Shown: positions 14,956-24,595, counted from the stretch's first letter. The stretch: 64,000 bases of DNA from Arcicella rigui (GCF_034929435.1 NZ_JAYFUM010000001.1:310001-374000), one strand, 5' to 3'. The notes: generated from the letters alone by a model not told the origin. Translations and numbers: made by a program.

Positions 14956-17944
14956 GTTTTAAATATATACTGAAAGTTGTTCCTTTATTTACTTCACTTG
15001 TTACTTCTATTTTTCCTCCCATGGCTTCAACCTGATTTTTGGTAATAAATAGTCCTACGCCTCTGGCATCTTCATGAGAATGAAAGGTTTTATACAAACC
15101 AAAAAGCTTTGCACCATGTCTTTTTAAATCAATACCTAATCCGTTGTCTTCGATTTGTAAAACCACAAAATCATTTTTTATACTTGTTGACAATTGAACA
15201 TAACTTTCTCTTTCTGGTGAGCTATACTTGATAGCATTTGTTAGAAAATTGAGAACAATGCTATCCAAATAGGCAGGCACAGCCAGTACTTGATTGTCGG
15301 TATCGGTAATATTTCTAATAATTACTTGTGATTCTTTGGCAAAACCTGATACGTTTTTAATGCCATTTTCAATGGCTTGATACAGATTTACACTTTTGAG
15401 GTTGTCTATTACGGCAGAATTCATCAAAACCACTTCGTTTAAGTGGGCAATGGTTTCACTAAGGTTTGAGGCTGCCGATTTTAGTAAACTCAAGTTTTCG
15501 TTTTCTAATAACTCTGGACTTTCTTCAAAAAGTATATCCATCATCATTGAAATATTGCCAGAATGTGACCTCAAGTTATGTGATACAATATGAGCGAAGT
15601 TTTTCAAACGTTCATTTTGGTCTTTGGTAACATCTAAAAGTGATTTTATTTCTTTTTCAACATTCTTAACTAAAGTAATATCAATGATTTGCGACACAAA
15701 GTACAAGGGCTGGTTTGCCTGATTTCTAACCATAGAAACCGCCAGAATAGCATTAATGATATTTCCTTTTTTGTGAATATACCTTTTCTCCATTTGATAG
15801 TGCGTTCTTTTCCCTTCAATAAGTTCTTGCACTAATTCGAGGTCGGCTTTTAAATCATCTGGAAAAGTAATTTCTTGAAAAGTAAGATGCTCAAACTCTT
15901 CAACAGAATAGCCCATAATTTGGCAAAGCGTTTGGTTGATTTTCAGCCATTTTCCGTCGATGTCCAAAAGTGCCATGCCAATGGCTGCGTTCTCGAAGTT
16001 TCCACGGAATGCTTCTTCGCTGATTTTTAAATCTTCTAAGGCTTGCTTGGTTTGAGTAATGTCGTGCATGGCAACAACCGCTCCAAAGAGTTCGTTGTTT
16101 GGGCCACGAAGTTGTGAGCCAGAGGTTGAAACAATTCGCTTTTTTCCATTTTTAGGAGCAATCTGAATTTCTAAATTTTTGATATGTCCTTCTTTTAGCG
16201 TTCTGATTAAAGGCACTTCTTCAAAACTCAAGATTTTTCCTTCCATATCGCAAAGGTCATAGTACTCAGCAAGATTAGACGGCTCCATATCAGAAAGAGA
16301 CAAACCATGCCATCTGGTAGTAGTATTATTGAACAAAGTAAGTTTGGCATCTTTATCGCAAGCCACAATTCCCACGTCGATACTATCAAGAATGGTTTCC
16401 AACAAAGTATTTTTCTCTGAAAGTACTTGAGCAATCACCTTTTTTTCAGTAATGTCTTCGGTAAACATAATGAGTCCACCCGTAGAGCCATCATCCGTAA
16501 ACCACGGTTTTACTTCCCATTTTATCCATTGTATTGTGCCATTAAGTCTAACAAATGGGTCTTCATCTTTTCGGATACTTTTTCCTTTTAAACATTCCCG
16601 ATGAACTGCTTTCCATTCGTCGCTGATTTCTGGAAAAACTTCGTAGTGAGATTTACCAATTAAATCTATTCCTTCTAAATGGTAATCTATTCGCCATTTT
16701 TCCGAAACAGCCAAGTAGCGTAAATCATTATCGAACATGGCAATAGCCGTAGGAGTATGTTCAATGAATGTAGTATCTCGTTCAATTTTCTTTTTTTGTT
16801 CGCTAATGTCAGAATGAGTACCGTACATCATCAACGGGAGTCCTTCTTTTGTCCAGCTTACAATTTTACCTCTATCAAGTACCCAAACCCAATGCCCATT
16901 TTTATGTTTCATTCTGCACTCGCATTGGTAGAGTTCTGTTTTTTTATCGAAACAATCCTGAATTTTTTGTTCTGAAACTAACAAATCGTCGGGATGTGCC
17001 AATTTTATCCAAGTATCAATATTTATCGGAGCTAATTCTTCAAGTGTATAGCCCACAATGGCTGCCCAACGCTCATTAAAAAACGTTTCACCCGTTTGTA
17101 CATTCCATTCCCATATACCAGCATTTGTACCTTCTACAACACTTTGTAATTTTTGTTTTTCTTTAAGTAATTCTTCTTGGGCGATTTTCTGAGCATGAAT
17201 GTCTTGAAAAGTACCATAAATTCTGATACAATGTCCAGCATAAAATTCTGACTGTATAATTACCCTTACCCATTTTGGATTTCCTTTGGCAGTGATAATT
17301 TTAAAGTCAAGGTCGTAGTTTTGTCCCTCGCTAATGGCAAGTGTTACCAATTCCCTGATTTTATCTCTGTTTTCCCCTTCTTCATAAAAATTGATAGCGG
17401 CATTTACATCTGGCTCAAAGTCATCGTCAACCTCATGAATCTTTTTGGTAAAATTACTCCAGTATAATTTTTGTTTTTCTATTTCTAATTCCCAGTAGCC
17501 AACCATAGCAGCGGCATTACATCTTTCCAAGAAGTCTTCTTTTCGCATTAATTCCGTTACATCCGTAAAAGAAATAATTACTTTGCTGAGTTCCTCTTTA
17601 GGATTGTTGATGGCAAGCGTTCTACATTTTAGCCAAATTGTTGAATCGTTTTTATGTTTGTAGCGAATGGTGATTTCGTGGGACTTGCTTGGGTTTCTAT
17701 AATGTTCGGAAAAAGTATCAACATCTTCGGGATGAATAAGATGTTGCCATTGAGGTTGAATTTGAGGAATTTCATCAGAGTTGTAGCCTAAAGTTGCCCA
17801 AAATTTTGGATTCATCCAGCCATCAGATGAGTTGCGGGTATCGAAAAAGCCAAATCCGTCTAATGCAGACTCTTGGATGAAATCAAAAATTGAAAAATCA
17901 GCTTTAATTAGGCTGTAAAGTTCTTCTTTTGCTGCCGTATTCAT
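14942..17944 (-). CDS. Six-PAS sensor histidine kinase, soluble
   Basis: The product is 1000 residues with no transmembrane segment. Six PAS/PAC units are visible at about 20-135, 142-260, 268-385, 390-510, 512-640 and 645-770, several ending with the typical DITE/DISE signature. The phospho-acceptor region (FAHIVSHNLRSHSG, His about 789) is of the HWE/HisKA type seen in Bacteroidota. The ATPase domain has an N box (LNFLTNAIKYSS), G1 (EDNGLGI) and G2 (ARGVGLFIT). It senses an internal signal, since no membrane anchor exists. The response regulator gene overlaps its 3' end; a TonB-dependent receptor is divergently transcribed from the same gap. Confidence 0.9.
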   Translation of the reverse strand: MNTAAKEELYSLIKADFSIFDFIQESALDGFGFFDTRNSSDGWMNPKFWATLGYNSDEIPQIQPQWQHLIHPEDVDTFSEHYRNPSKSHEITIRYKHKNDSTIWLKCRTLAINNPKEELSKVIISFTDVTELMRKEDFLERCNAAAMVGYWELEIEKQKLYWSNFTKKIHEVDDDFEPDVNAAINFYEEGENRDKIRELVTLAISEGQNYDLDFKIITAKGNPKWVRVIIQSEFYAGHCIRIYGTFQDIHAQKIAQEELLKEKQKLQSVVEGTNAGIWEWNVQTGETFFNERWAAIVGYTLEELAPINIDTWIKLAHPDDLLVSEQKIQDCFDKKTELYQCECRMKHKNGHWVWVLDRGKIVSWTKEGLPLMMYGTHSDISEQKKKIERDTTFIEHTPTAIAMFDNDLRYLAVSEKWRIDYHLEGIDLIGKSHYEVFPEISDEWKAVHRECLKGKSIRKDEDPFVRLNGTIQWIKWEVKPWFTDDGSTGGLIMFTEDITEKKVIAQVLSEKNTLLETILDSIDVGIVACDKDAKLTLFNNTTTRWHGLSLSDMEPSNLAEYYDLCDMEGKILSFEEVPLIRTLKEGHIKNLEIQIAPKNGKKRIVSTSGSQLRGPNNELFGAVVAMHDITQTKQALEDLKISEEAFRGNFENAAIGMALLDIDGKWLKINQTLCQIMGYSVEEFEHLTFQEITFPDDLKADLELVQELIEGKRTHYQMEKRYIHKKGNIINAILAVSMVRNQANQPLYFVSQIIDITLVKNVEKEIKSLLDVTKDQNERLKNFAHIVSHNLRSHSGNISMMMDILFEESPELLENENLSLLKSAASNLSETIAHLNEVVLMNSAVIDNLKSVNLYQAIENGIKNVSGFAKESQVIIRNITDTDNQVLAVPAYLDSIVLNFLTNAIKYSSPERESYVQLSTSIKNDFVVLQIEDNGLGIDLKRHGAKLFGLYKTFHSHEDARGVGLFITKNQVEAMGGKIEVTSEVNKGTTFSIYLKHEKN

Positions 17945-18217
17945 TTGTAATATATTTTGGCGATGTGTGTGTATGCAAAGTTTTTTGTAAAAGAGGCTAA
18001 AACATTTTACAAATATTCACAGAGCTTGCTTTGAAACTATGATGTGTTATTAGGTGAAACAAGGGAGGAAACCTTAGTTTTGGCGTTGAAAATTAATGAG
18101 GAAATCTCTTGAAAGAAAGTTAGCTAAAAACTTTTATACGAACAAGAAGATAAACTATGATTTTTTTTATATCGTTTTAGGATTCTACTTACTTGAAGTC
18201 CGTTGTGCGAAATTCTC

Positions 18218-18246
18218 TTAACATTGCGGTAACATAAACATAACCC
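18218..18246 (+). promoter_or_regulatory. Candidate PhoB-type operator: three direct repeats with 11-bp period
   Basis: The sequence TTAACAT-tgcg-GTAACAT-aaac-ATAACCC holds three 7-mers separated by 4 bases (TAAC starting at 18219, 18230, 18241). Direct 7-mers at 11-bp spacing are the layout bound by PhoB/OmpR-family dimers, and TTAACAT resembles phosphate boxes in other phyla. It lies about 40 bp upstream of a TAnnTTTG box for the receptor gene. Regulation by phosphate is inference. Confidence 0.45.
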
Positions 18247-18287
18247 AAGCATAATACACTCGTAATACTGTGGTTAAATAGCGGGTC

Positions 18288-18295
18288 TAAATTTG
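18288..18295 (+). promoter_or_regulatory. Candidate -7 promoter box of the TonB receptor gene
   Basis: TAAATTTG matches TAnnTTTG. Transcription would start near 18302, giving a leader of about 17 bases before ATG 18319. No good -33 TTTG is seen, consistent with a promoter that needs an activator at the direct repeats upstream. Confidence 0.4.
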
Positions 18296-18318
18296 TGGCA
18301 TCAAAAAATAAAACCAGT

Positions 18319-21165
18319 ATGATGAAGCACAAATTACTTTCCACATTAATTATTCTCTTATCTTCATTCGCATTTACATTCGCACAAGAGGGGACTATTC
18401 GTGGTACAATCAAAGATGCAGTAACTAAAGAAGACTTAGTAGGAGCGGCAGTTTTTATTGATGGATTAAACAAAGGAGCAGCAGCAGATATAAACGGATT
18501 CTTTTCAATCAGCAAAGTTCCAGTTGGAACATACAAATTAAAAATCACCTTCGTAGGCTACAAAACTAAATTTATCGAAAACGTAAAAGTAGTTTCAGGA
18601 AGTATCACAGAAATTAATACTTTCATCGAAGAAGACCAAGCAACTACTTTAAGTGAAGTAAGAGTAGTAGCAAAAAAATTAACTAACACAGAGGTTTCAG
18701 TAATTTCAGAAATCAAAGCAGCACAACAAATCGTAAGTGGTATTTCTGCCGCACAAATTGGTAAAACTTTAGACCGTACCGCTGCCGAAGTAGTAAAACG
18801 TGTACCAGGTGTAACAATTTTCGGAGACCGTTTTATTAATATTCGTGGTTTGAACGAACGTTATAATACAGTAATGTTAAATAATGTGTTCACACCAAGT
18901 ATGGAATCAGATGTTCGTTCGTTTTCATTTGATGTAATTCCTTCAGGCCAAATTGACCGTATTTTGGTATTCAAATCGCCAGCGGCTGAGTTGCCGGGCG
19001 AATTTGCAGGGGGGGTAGTGAAAATTTTCACGAAAAGTATTCCTGACGAAAACTACCTAACAGTAGATGTAAGTAGTGCATACAGAGATGGAACTACTGG
19101 TAAAGAATTCCTTAGCCCTCAAACAGGAAAATATTCTTACACAGGTTTTAATAATGGTTTTTCAGACCTTCCAAAATATTTCCCATCAACAGCAGAGTTG
19201 AAGCAAATCGCTGTGTCTAATCAGGCAGCGTTGACACAAGCTGGGCAAATGTTGAGAAATACTTGGACGCCAGTTTCTTCAACAGCTATTCCAGATTTAC
19301 GTTTTTCAATTACTGGGGCTTACAAACTAATCGACAGAGAAAATGTAAAATTGGCAAATATTACTGCTGTTAATTACAGTAATACTCGTACAATTTTTGA
19401 AATGTCAAGAAGCGATTTTGGTTACTCTATCGACCAAAACAATATAGAGACTATCAACGAAGACACTAAGTTTAGAGATTTACAATACACCAATTCAGTT
19501 CGTACAGGTATCCTTCATAACTGGGCTTTGAGATTGAACGAAAACCACACTTTTGAGTTCAAAAATCTCTACAACCAAATGAGTAACTTCCAATACGTGA
19601 ACAGAAACGGTTTGGAAAATGGTGGAACTTGGAATATTCGTTCTTTAGACCAAGTATATCGTGGTATTTACACAGGTCAGCTATTGGGTCGTCATAGTTT
19701 CAATGAAAATAAAACAAAATTAGATTGGGTAGTTGGTTATAATAAATCAAACAGTGACCGTCCTGATTATAAGCGATATAGATATTCAACCGAAGGTGCA
19801 ACTCCATCTTTATTAGTTCCATTTGGAGCGGCTCAGACCATCAACTTAGGTAGAACTAATATCTTATTGGATGAAGATGCTGTGTTAGGGGGTATCAATT
19901 TGGTACAAAAACTAACAATCTCGAAAGGTAAAAATGCCGAAGAAAGTAAAGAAATTGAATTGAAAGCAGGTGCTTTTTACGAAAACAAAAAACGTACATT
20001 CACTGCTCGTAACATTGGTTATGTGCGTGCCAACAGTTCATTATTTGATATTGGTAGCTTGCCGATTGAAGAAATTTTTGCACTACAAAATATTAATACA
20101 ACTAACGGCGTAAAAATTGACGAGCAAACAAACGCATCGGATTCATACACAGCAAGCAATAATCAAATCGCAGGTTATGTTTCTGGAAACTATTCTTTCA
20201 CAAAGAAATTGAATTTAATTGCTGGTGTGCGTGTAGAGAAAAACGTTCAGAAATTGAATAGTTTTGATGTAAGTAAAAATCTACCAGTGAATTACAATCG
20301 TGATATAACCACGGTTTTACCATCTGCAAACCTAACGTATAATTTCTCTGAAAAAGCCCTTTTACGTTTAGCTTACGGAAAAACAGTGAATCGCCCAGAA
20401 TTCCGTGAAGTAGCACCGTTTACCTTCTACGACTTTGTAAACAACCGTGTTATTGCAGGTAATCCTGATTTGAATAATGCTGATATTGATAATTATGATT
20501 TCCGTTATGAGTATTATCCAACACCAGCAGAAGTAATTTCAGTAGCAGCGTTTTATAAGAAATTTAAAAACCCAATCGAGGTTATTTTTGATGGAGTAAC
20601 AAATGCCAACCTTAATTTCGGAAACGCAGAAAGTGCATACAGTGCTGGTTTTGAGGTAGAAATTAAAAAATCTTTAGATAAGCTTACTTCATCAGCTTTA
20701 TTAAGCAAAATTAACCTTGTATTCAACGGAGCATTTATTTACAGCCGTGTGAAAATTGGTTCAACTGCACAGAACCAATCTGATAATCGTCCTTTACAAG
20801 GGCAGTCGCCATATATCGTAAATGCTGGTATCAATTACAACGACGCTAAAAAGAATACACAAATCAGTTTATTGTTCAACGTAATCGGTAAAAGAATTTA
20901 TGCAGTAGGTAACACTTTCGCAGCAGGTTATCCAGACTGGTACGAAATGCCACGTAACGTAATTGACTTTACTTTCTCAAAAGAAATTGCAAGAAACCTC
21001 TTGTTGAAGGGTGGTATTACAGACATCTTGAACCAAAAAAACTTAATTATTCAAGATGGAAACAAGGATAACACATTTGATAGTAATGCCGATCAAGTGA
21101 TTCAATCGTACTCACCGGGTAGAACATACTCTTTAGGATTGGTGTACACATTAAGAAAAAAATAG
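18319..21165 (+). CDS. TonB-dependent receptor with carboxypeptidase-like N-terminal domain
   Basis: The frame opens at GTG 18295, but ATG 18319 (or 18322) gives a standard signal peptide MMKHKLLSTLIILLSSFAF ending at FAQ. Domains in order: a CarboxypepD_reg-like beta domain (EGTIRGTIKDAVTKEDL to about residue 110), a plug with RGLNERYNTVMLNNV and VFKSPAAELPGEFAGGVVKI, and a barrel of about 700 residues ending in an aromatic strand (YSLGLVYTLRKK). It is an outer-membrane importer. The next gene encodes a lipoprotein rather than SusD, so it is not a standard Sus pair. Substrate is unknown; a Pho-like box upstream hints at phosphate or phosphoester uptake. Confidence 0.9.
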   Translation: MMKHKLLSTLIILLSSFAFTFAQEGTIRGTIKDAVTKEDLVGAAVFIDGLNKGAAADINGFFSISKVPVGTYKLKITFVGYKTKFIENVKVVSGSITEINTFIEEDQATTLSEVRVVAKKLTNTEVSVISEIKAAQQIVSGISAAQIGKTLDRTAAEVVKRVPGVTIFGDRFINIRGLNERYNTVMLNNVFTPSMESDVRSFSFDVIPSGQIDRILVFKSPAAELPGEFAGGVVKIFTKSIPDENYLTVDVSSAYRDGTTGKEFLSPQTGKYSYTGFNNGFSDLPKYFPSTAELKQIAVSNQAALTQAGQMLRNTWTPVSSTAIPDLRFSITGAYKLIDRENVKLANITAVNYSNTRTIFEMSRSDFGYSIDQNNIETINEDTKFRDLQYTNSVRTGILHNWALRLNENHTFEFKNLYNQMSNFQYVNRNGLENGGTWNIRSLDQVYRGIYTGQLLGRHSFNENKTKLDWVVGYNKSNSDRPDYKRYRYSTEGATPSLLVPFGAAQTINLGRTNILLDEDAVLGGINLVQKLTISKGKNAEESKEIELKAGAFYENKKRTFTARNIGYVRANSSLFDIGSLPIEEIFALQNINTTNGVKIDEQTNASDSYTASNNQIAGYVSGNYSFTKKLNLIAGVRVEKNVQKLNSFDVSKNLPVNYNRDITTVLPSANLTYNFSEKALLRLAYGKTVNRPEFREVAPFTFYDFVNNRVIAGNPDLNNADIDNYDFRYEYYPTPAEVISVAAFYKKFKNPIEVIFDGVTNANLNFGNAESAYSAGFEVEIKKSLDKLTSSALLSKINLVFNGAFIYSRVKIGSTAQNQSDNRPLQGQSPYIVNAGINYNDAKKNTQISLLFNVIGKRIYAVGNTFAAGYPDWYEMPRNVIDFTFSKEIARNLLLKGGITDILNQKNLIIQDGNKDNTFDSNADQVIQSYSPGRTYSLGLVYTLRKK

Positions 21166-21234
21166 TAATAAATCATACATACAATTTGCAGTTGAATTTT
21201 TAAAACATTATTTCTTAATCTAATAATCAAATCA

Positions 21235-22962
21235 ATGAAATTTTTAAACATGAAAGCTATTAGAGTGATTGCATTGTTGCTCTCGTTAGCAACTGTATTT
21301 CAAGCTTGTAAAGACGATACTGCAGAAGTAGTTCCTTTACCAACTATTTCAGTGTCAGGAACTTTGTCTGGTATTCCAGGAGCAACTGTTCAAATTAAAG
21401 CCTCTATCAATGCTCCGGGTGGTGTAAAAACTGTAACAGTGTTGAAAAATGGTGCAGCTTATGACACAAAAACAGGAACAGGTGAAAAAACACTTGAATA
21501 TACTAAAGACTATGTAATTGAAAATTTAGCAGCAGGTTCAATCGTAAACTTTACTGTTCAAGTAACTGACCAACTAAGCCAAGTTTCTACTTTAACAACA
21601 ATTCCTGTTACTGTAACAGCAATACCTGCTCCAACTGTGGTAACAGTTCAAGGAAATCTTGAAGGAAATATCACTTGGACAGCTGATAAAATCTATAAAT
21701 TAGTAGGTTTTGTACGTGTAGGTGAAGAAGCTGTTGCTGGAACTGTTACAAAAACAGGTACTTTGACAATTGAACCAGGTACTATCATCATCGGAGACCG
21801 TGCTTCTAAAGGAACTTTGGTAGTGCAAAGAGGTAGCAAGCTTATTGCACAAGGTACAGCTGCTAAACCTATCGTATTTACTTCTGAAAGAGCAGTAGGC
21901 GAGCGTGAAGCTGGTGACTGGGGTGGTATCGTAATCTGTGGTCGTGCAGTAAACAACTTGCCAGAAGCAAGTAGAGTATTAGAAGGTAACTATGGTGGTT
22001 TCCACGGTGGTACTGATAATGCTGATAACTCAGGAGTTTTGAAATATGTACGTGTTGAATATGCAGGTATTCCAGTACAGCCAAATGCTGAGGTTAACTC
22101 TTATACTTTTGGTTCGGTAGGTTCGGGTACAACTTTAGAGTACTTACAAGCTTCTTTCGGTTTGGATGATTCATTCGAATGGTTTGGTGGAAGTGTAAAT
22201 GCAAAATATTTAATTGCTTACAAAGGTTTGGACGATGACTTCGACGTTGATAACGGTTTCACTGGAAATGTACAATTCGGTATCGGTATTCGTGGTGCTA
22301 CTCAAGCAGATATTTCTGGTTCAAATGGCTTTGAAGTTGACAACGATGCTGCTGGTTCAAGCAACACTCCATTTACTTCTGGTACTTTTGCTAACATGAC
22401 TATCATCGGACCAAAAGGAAGTTCTTCAACAACGATTAGTTCATTATTCCAAAATGGTATGCAGTTACGTCGTAACAACAAATTGAAAATCTACAATGCA
22501 GTTGTTACAGGTTATCCTTACGGAGTTTATATTGATAGCCAAAGAGGTAACGCTAAAGACAATGCTTTGAACGGTGAGTTAGTTTTAAATAACATTGTTT
22601 TAGCAGGTGTTGACGGATGGGGAAGTACAGGTTTCGGAACGAGTGCAGTATCAGATAACGAACAAAGCACTGCTGCTCCTGCTATCTTGATTGGTACTCA
22701 GAAGCCTTCTGCTTGGTTTGCTGCTCAAACTGGTAACAAAATTTTAGCGAACTCTTCAACAATCGGATTAAGTTCTTCTTTATGGTTGACTGGTCGCCCT
22801 ACATTTACTTTAGCTTCTGGTTCAAGTTTAGTAGGTGTTAATTTACCAACTACTCTACCTGCATTCTTTACAAAAACTACTTATGTAGGTGCATTCAACG
22901 ATGTAGATTGGACAACTGGTTGGGCTGAATTTAACCCACAAGGAGTTACTTATGTAAAATAA
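21235..22962 (+). CDS. Large lipoprotein with Ig-like N-terminus and beta-helix domain
   Basis: The product is 575 residues. The signal peptide ends in a lipobox (TVFQAC, Cys about residue 25). Residues about 35-130 look like an Ig/cadherin-type beta domain. From about 140 on there is a right-handed beta-helix-like region with family markers GTIIIGDRASKGTLVVQRG, IVFTSER, GDWGGIVICGRA and DDSFEWFGG. It is probably surface exposed or periplasmic. The gene follows the TonB-dependent receptor by 70 bp with no terminator between, so the pair is one transcript and presumably a receptor-accessory unit. No enzyme motif was recognised. Start may be ATG 21235 or 21250. Confidence 0.8.
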   Translation: MKFLNMKAIRVIALLLSLATVFQACKDDTAEVVPLPTISVSGTLSGIPGATVQIKASINAPGGVKTVTVLKNGAAYDTKTGTGEKTLEYTKDYVIENLAAGSIVNFTVQVTDQLSQVSTLTTIPVTVTAIPAPTVVTVQGNLEGNITWTADKIYKLVGFVRVGEEAVAGTVTKTGTLTIEPGTIIIGDRASKGTLVVQRGSKLIAQGTAAKPIVFTSERAVGEREAGDWGGIVICGRAVNNLPEASRVLEGNYGGFHGGTDNADNSGVLKYVRVEYAGIPVQPNAEVNSYTFGSVGSGTTLEYLQASFGLDDSFEWFGGSVNAKYLIAYKGLDDDFDVDNGFTGNVQFGIGIRGATQADISGSNGFEVDNDAAGSSNTPFTSGTFANMTIIGPKGSSSTTISSLFQNGMQLRRNNKLKIYNAVVTGYPYGVYIDSQRGNAKDNALNGELVLNNIVLAGVDGWGSTGFGTSAVSDNEQSTAAPAILIGTQKPSAWFAAQTGNKILANSSTIGLSSSLWLTGRPTFTLASGSSLVGVNLPTTLPAFFTKTTYVGAFNDVDWTTGWAEFNPQGVTYVK

Positions 22963-22977
22963 TTGCTCTTAATATTC

Positions 22978-23021
22978 AAACTTCAGTCTGCATATTATTT
23001 CATCATTGCAGACTGAAGTTT
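22978..23021 (+). terminator. Hairpin after the beta-helix lipoprotein gene
   Basis: A perfect 14-bp stem AAACTTCAGTCTGC / GCAGACTGAAGTTT (22978-22991, 23008-23021) has a 16-base loop. Only a short mixed T-stretch follows, so read-through into the next small lipoprotein gene is possible. Confidence 0.65.
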
Positions 23022-23043
23022 CTAAAGTCTTTCAATTACCAAT

Positions 23044-23592
23044 ATGAAAAATATTTTAGTCATTCTTTTTCTTTTTGCTTTTCTTTTTTCATGTAATACA
23101 AAAAAGTATCAAGCAAGTAATTATTTTTCTGCCCAAGAACAAGACACTCTCTTAACCAACATCATTACTTATATTTATTCACCAGCACCCGGTGCCAATA
23201 ATAATACAAAGTTTCAAGCTCAGTACAGAAAATTCTACCAAAAAGCCTTACCATTTTTTAAAATCCAAGAATATTATCAAGCCGAAGACGGTTGGAACTA
23301 CGCTTTCATTATTCGTCCGGTTTCAGCAAGCCCAATTTTCAGAAGAGGAGTATTGGCAAAGTTTAAATTAAAAGAAGGTTCGTTAAAACCAGAATCTTTC
23401 GAGGAAATCATTAACACACCTCATTTAAGAGAAGAAATAGTAGTAGAGCGTGGAGGTTTTTTATTTAGAGAATTAGTAAAAAAAGGAAATGTAGATGAAT
23501 ACCTTTCCATGAAGCAATATATTGAGTGGCCTGACGAGCATCTGCAATACAACAAAAATACTCATGAGTGGGTAACAGTCAAACCTTACTAA
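23044..23592 (+). CDS. Small lipoprotein of unknown function
   Basis: The product is 182 residues. The signal peptide has a lipobox (FLFSC, Cys about residue 17). The mature part is mixed, with aromatic-rich segments such as KIQEYYQAEDGWNYAFIIRP and a basic middle; no known domain was recognised. It lies 82 bp after the receptor/lipoprotein pair, separated by a hairpin, and is followed by two strong hairpins. It may belong to the same uptake locus. Confidence 0.7.
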   Translation: MKNILVILFLFAFLFSCNTKKYQASNYFSAQEQDTLLTNIITYIYSPAPGANNNTKFQAQYRKFYQKALPFFKIQEYYQAEDGWNYAFIIRPVSASPIFRRGVLAKFKLKEGSLKPESFEEIINTPHLREEIVVERGGFLFRELVKKGNVDEYLSMKQYIEWPDEHLQYNKNTHEWVTVKPY

Positions 23593-23595
23593 GGT

Positions 23596-23690
23596 TTTCT
23601 CCTCGCTCAGGCGGGGAGAAAGTCCGAAATGGATTTTCATATTGGTGTAATTATGTAAAAGCCGAAACGCCTCGTTTCGGCTTTTCTATT
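23596..23690 (+). terminator. Two tandem hairpins, the second a classical terminator
   Basis: The first hairpin (23596-23621) pairs TTTCTCCTCGC with GCGGGGAGAAA around loop tcag, with one wobble. The second is a perfect 13-bp stem AAAAGCCGAAACG / CGTTTCGGCTTTT (23657-23669, 23673-23685) with a 3-base loop and a T-rich tail. Confidence 0.88.
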
Positions 23691-23727
23691 TTTTCAGCAA
23701 ATAAAGCCCAAACGTATAAACTATAAA

Positions 23728-24077
23728 ATTGTAAAATACTTTTTATTTTTCGTAATATTTTCGTGTAAATATGAGAAAAATATTACTCCAGTAGCCAACT
23801 GTCAGGCTGATATACTCTGTGTCGTGAGCTACAAAAAGGATATTCAGAAAATACTGATTGATAATTGTAATGCTTGCCATAGCAATGCCAATCATTCAGG
23901 AGAGTAAAATTAGAAGATTTTGAAGATGTGAAATTTTGGGCATCCAGCGGAATACTTCTCGACCAAATTATCTCAGTAAATGGTTCGATACCACCAATGC
24001 CCAAAGGAGGGAAACGCTCAGATTGTGATGTGAAATTGATTCAAAATTGGATTAAACAAGGGGAGCTTGATAATTAG
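23728..24077 (+). pseudogene. Frameshifted cytochrome c-like lipoprotein
   Basis: In frame 1 from about 23728 the translation reads as a lipoprotein signal (KYFLFFVIFSC, Cys at 23764) followed by SYKKDIQKILIDNCNACHSNANHSGE and then a stop at 23905. This contains a CxxCH haem-binding motif. Shifting by one base at about 23899-23904 continues with VKLEDFEDVKFWASSG and then IPPMPKGGKRSDC, the usual C-terminal half with the haem-ligand Met. The sequence GGAGAGTAA where GGAGGAGTAA is expected suggests loss of one G. There is also no ATG, GTG or TTG before the signal, only ATT 23728. It is a degenerate gene or carries sequence errors. It ends in the stop codon region shared with the next, convergent gene. 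Confidence 0.78.
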
Positions 24078-24595
24078 TTTTCCCCTTTGTTTGCTTTGCA
24101 GTACAAAAATAACTCTGCTATTCTTACAACATTAAAAGGAGGAATTTCTTCTTCTAAATTGATTCTCCAATGAAGTCCATTCAGTAATTCTACAAACGCT
24201 GGATTATCGGCATATACTCTTTTTAAATTTCTTTTAGTGAGGCTAATCAATTCGCTATTGGCTTCTTTGCTGAAATAATACAACTGTGTAGAGATTTCGT
24301 TACTGATATTTAAGCGATAAATGTAAATACCATTTTTATTCAAAATTTCATAAGACTGATTTCCCACAAAACGCCAATCTTTTTCTCCCTTTCTATATCC
24401 AAAAGCATTCTGATGATTATAAACTTTTGAAACATCTTTTTTCACTTTCACACTGCTATATCTTTCCTTGAAAACTGTGGCATTTGTTTCGCTAAGTTTA
24501 TGGTTTTCAAAATCTTGTGCTGTTAAATAAACACCATCTTGTGCTTTACTTTCCAAATAACAAAGGCATATCAAAATGCTGTAAATTTTTTTCAT
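24074..24595 (-). CDS. Exported protein of unknown function
   Basis: The frame opens at 24628, but ATG 24595 gives a standard signal peptide MKKIYSILICLCYLESKAQ. The mature protein of about 155 residues has mixed alpha/beta character with Lys- and Tyr-rich stretches (YSSVKVKKDVSKVYNHQNAF, GIYIYRLNISNEISTQLYYF). No family was recognised. Its stop codon overlaps by 4 bases the end of the broken cytochrome gene on the other strand. Confidence 0.6.
   Translation of the reverse strand: MKKIYSILICLCYLESKAQDGVYLTAQDFENHKLSETNATVFKERYSSVKVKKDVSKVYNHQNAFGYRKGEKDWRFVGNQSYEILNKNGIYIYRLNISNEISTQLYYFSKEANSELISLTKRNLKRVYADNPAFVELLNGLHWRINLEEEIPPFNVVRIAELFLYCKANKGEN

Larger units (their letters stand above)
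17945..18318. other. Divergent intergenic region between sensor kinase and TonB receptor
   Basis: This 374 bp gap has no ORF. It holds a set of three 11-bp-spaced TAAC repeats at 18218-18246 and a TAAATTTG box at 18288, both facing the receptor gene. On the kinase side only AT-rich sequence is seen with no convincing promoter match. Confidence 0.6.

Noticed and set aside
23783..24004. 73-codon minus-strand ORF
   Set aside because: It is antisense to the frameshifted cytochrome c-like gene, which explains the sequence far better.
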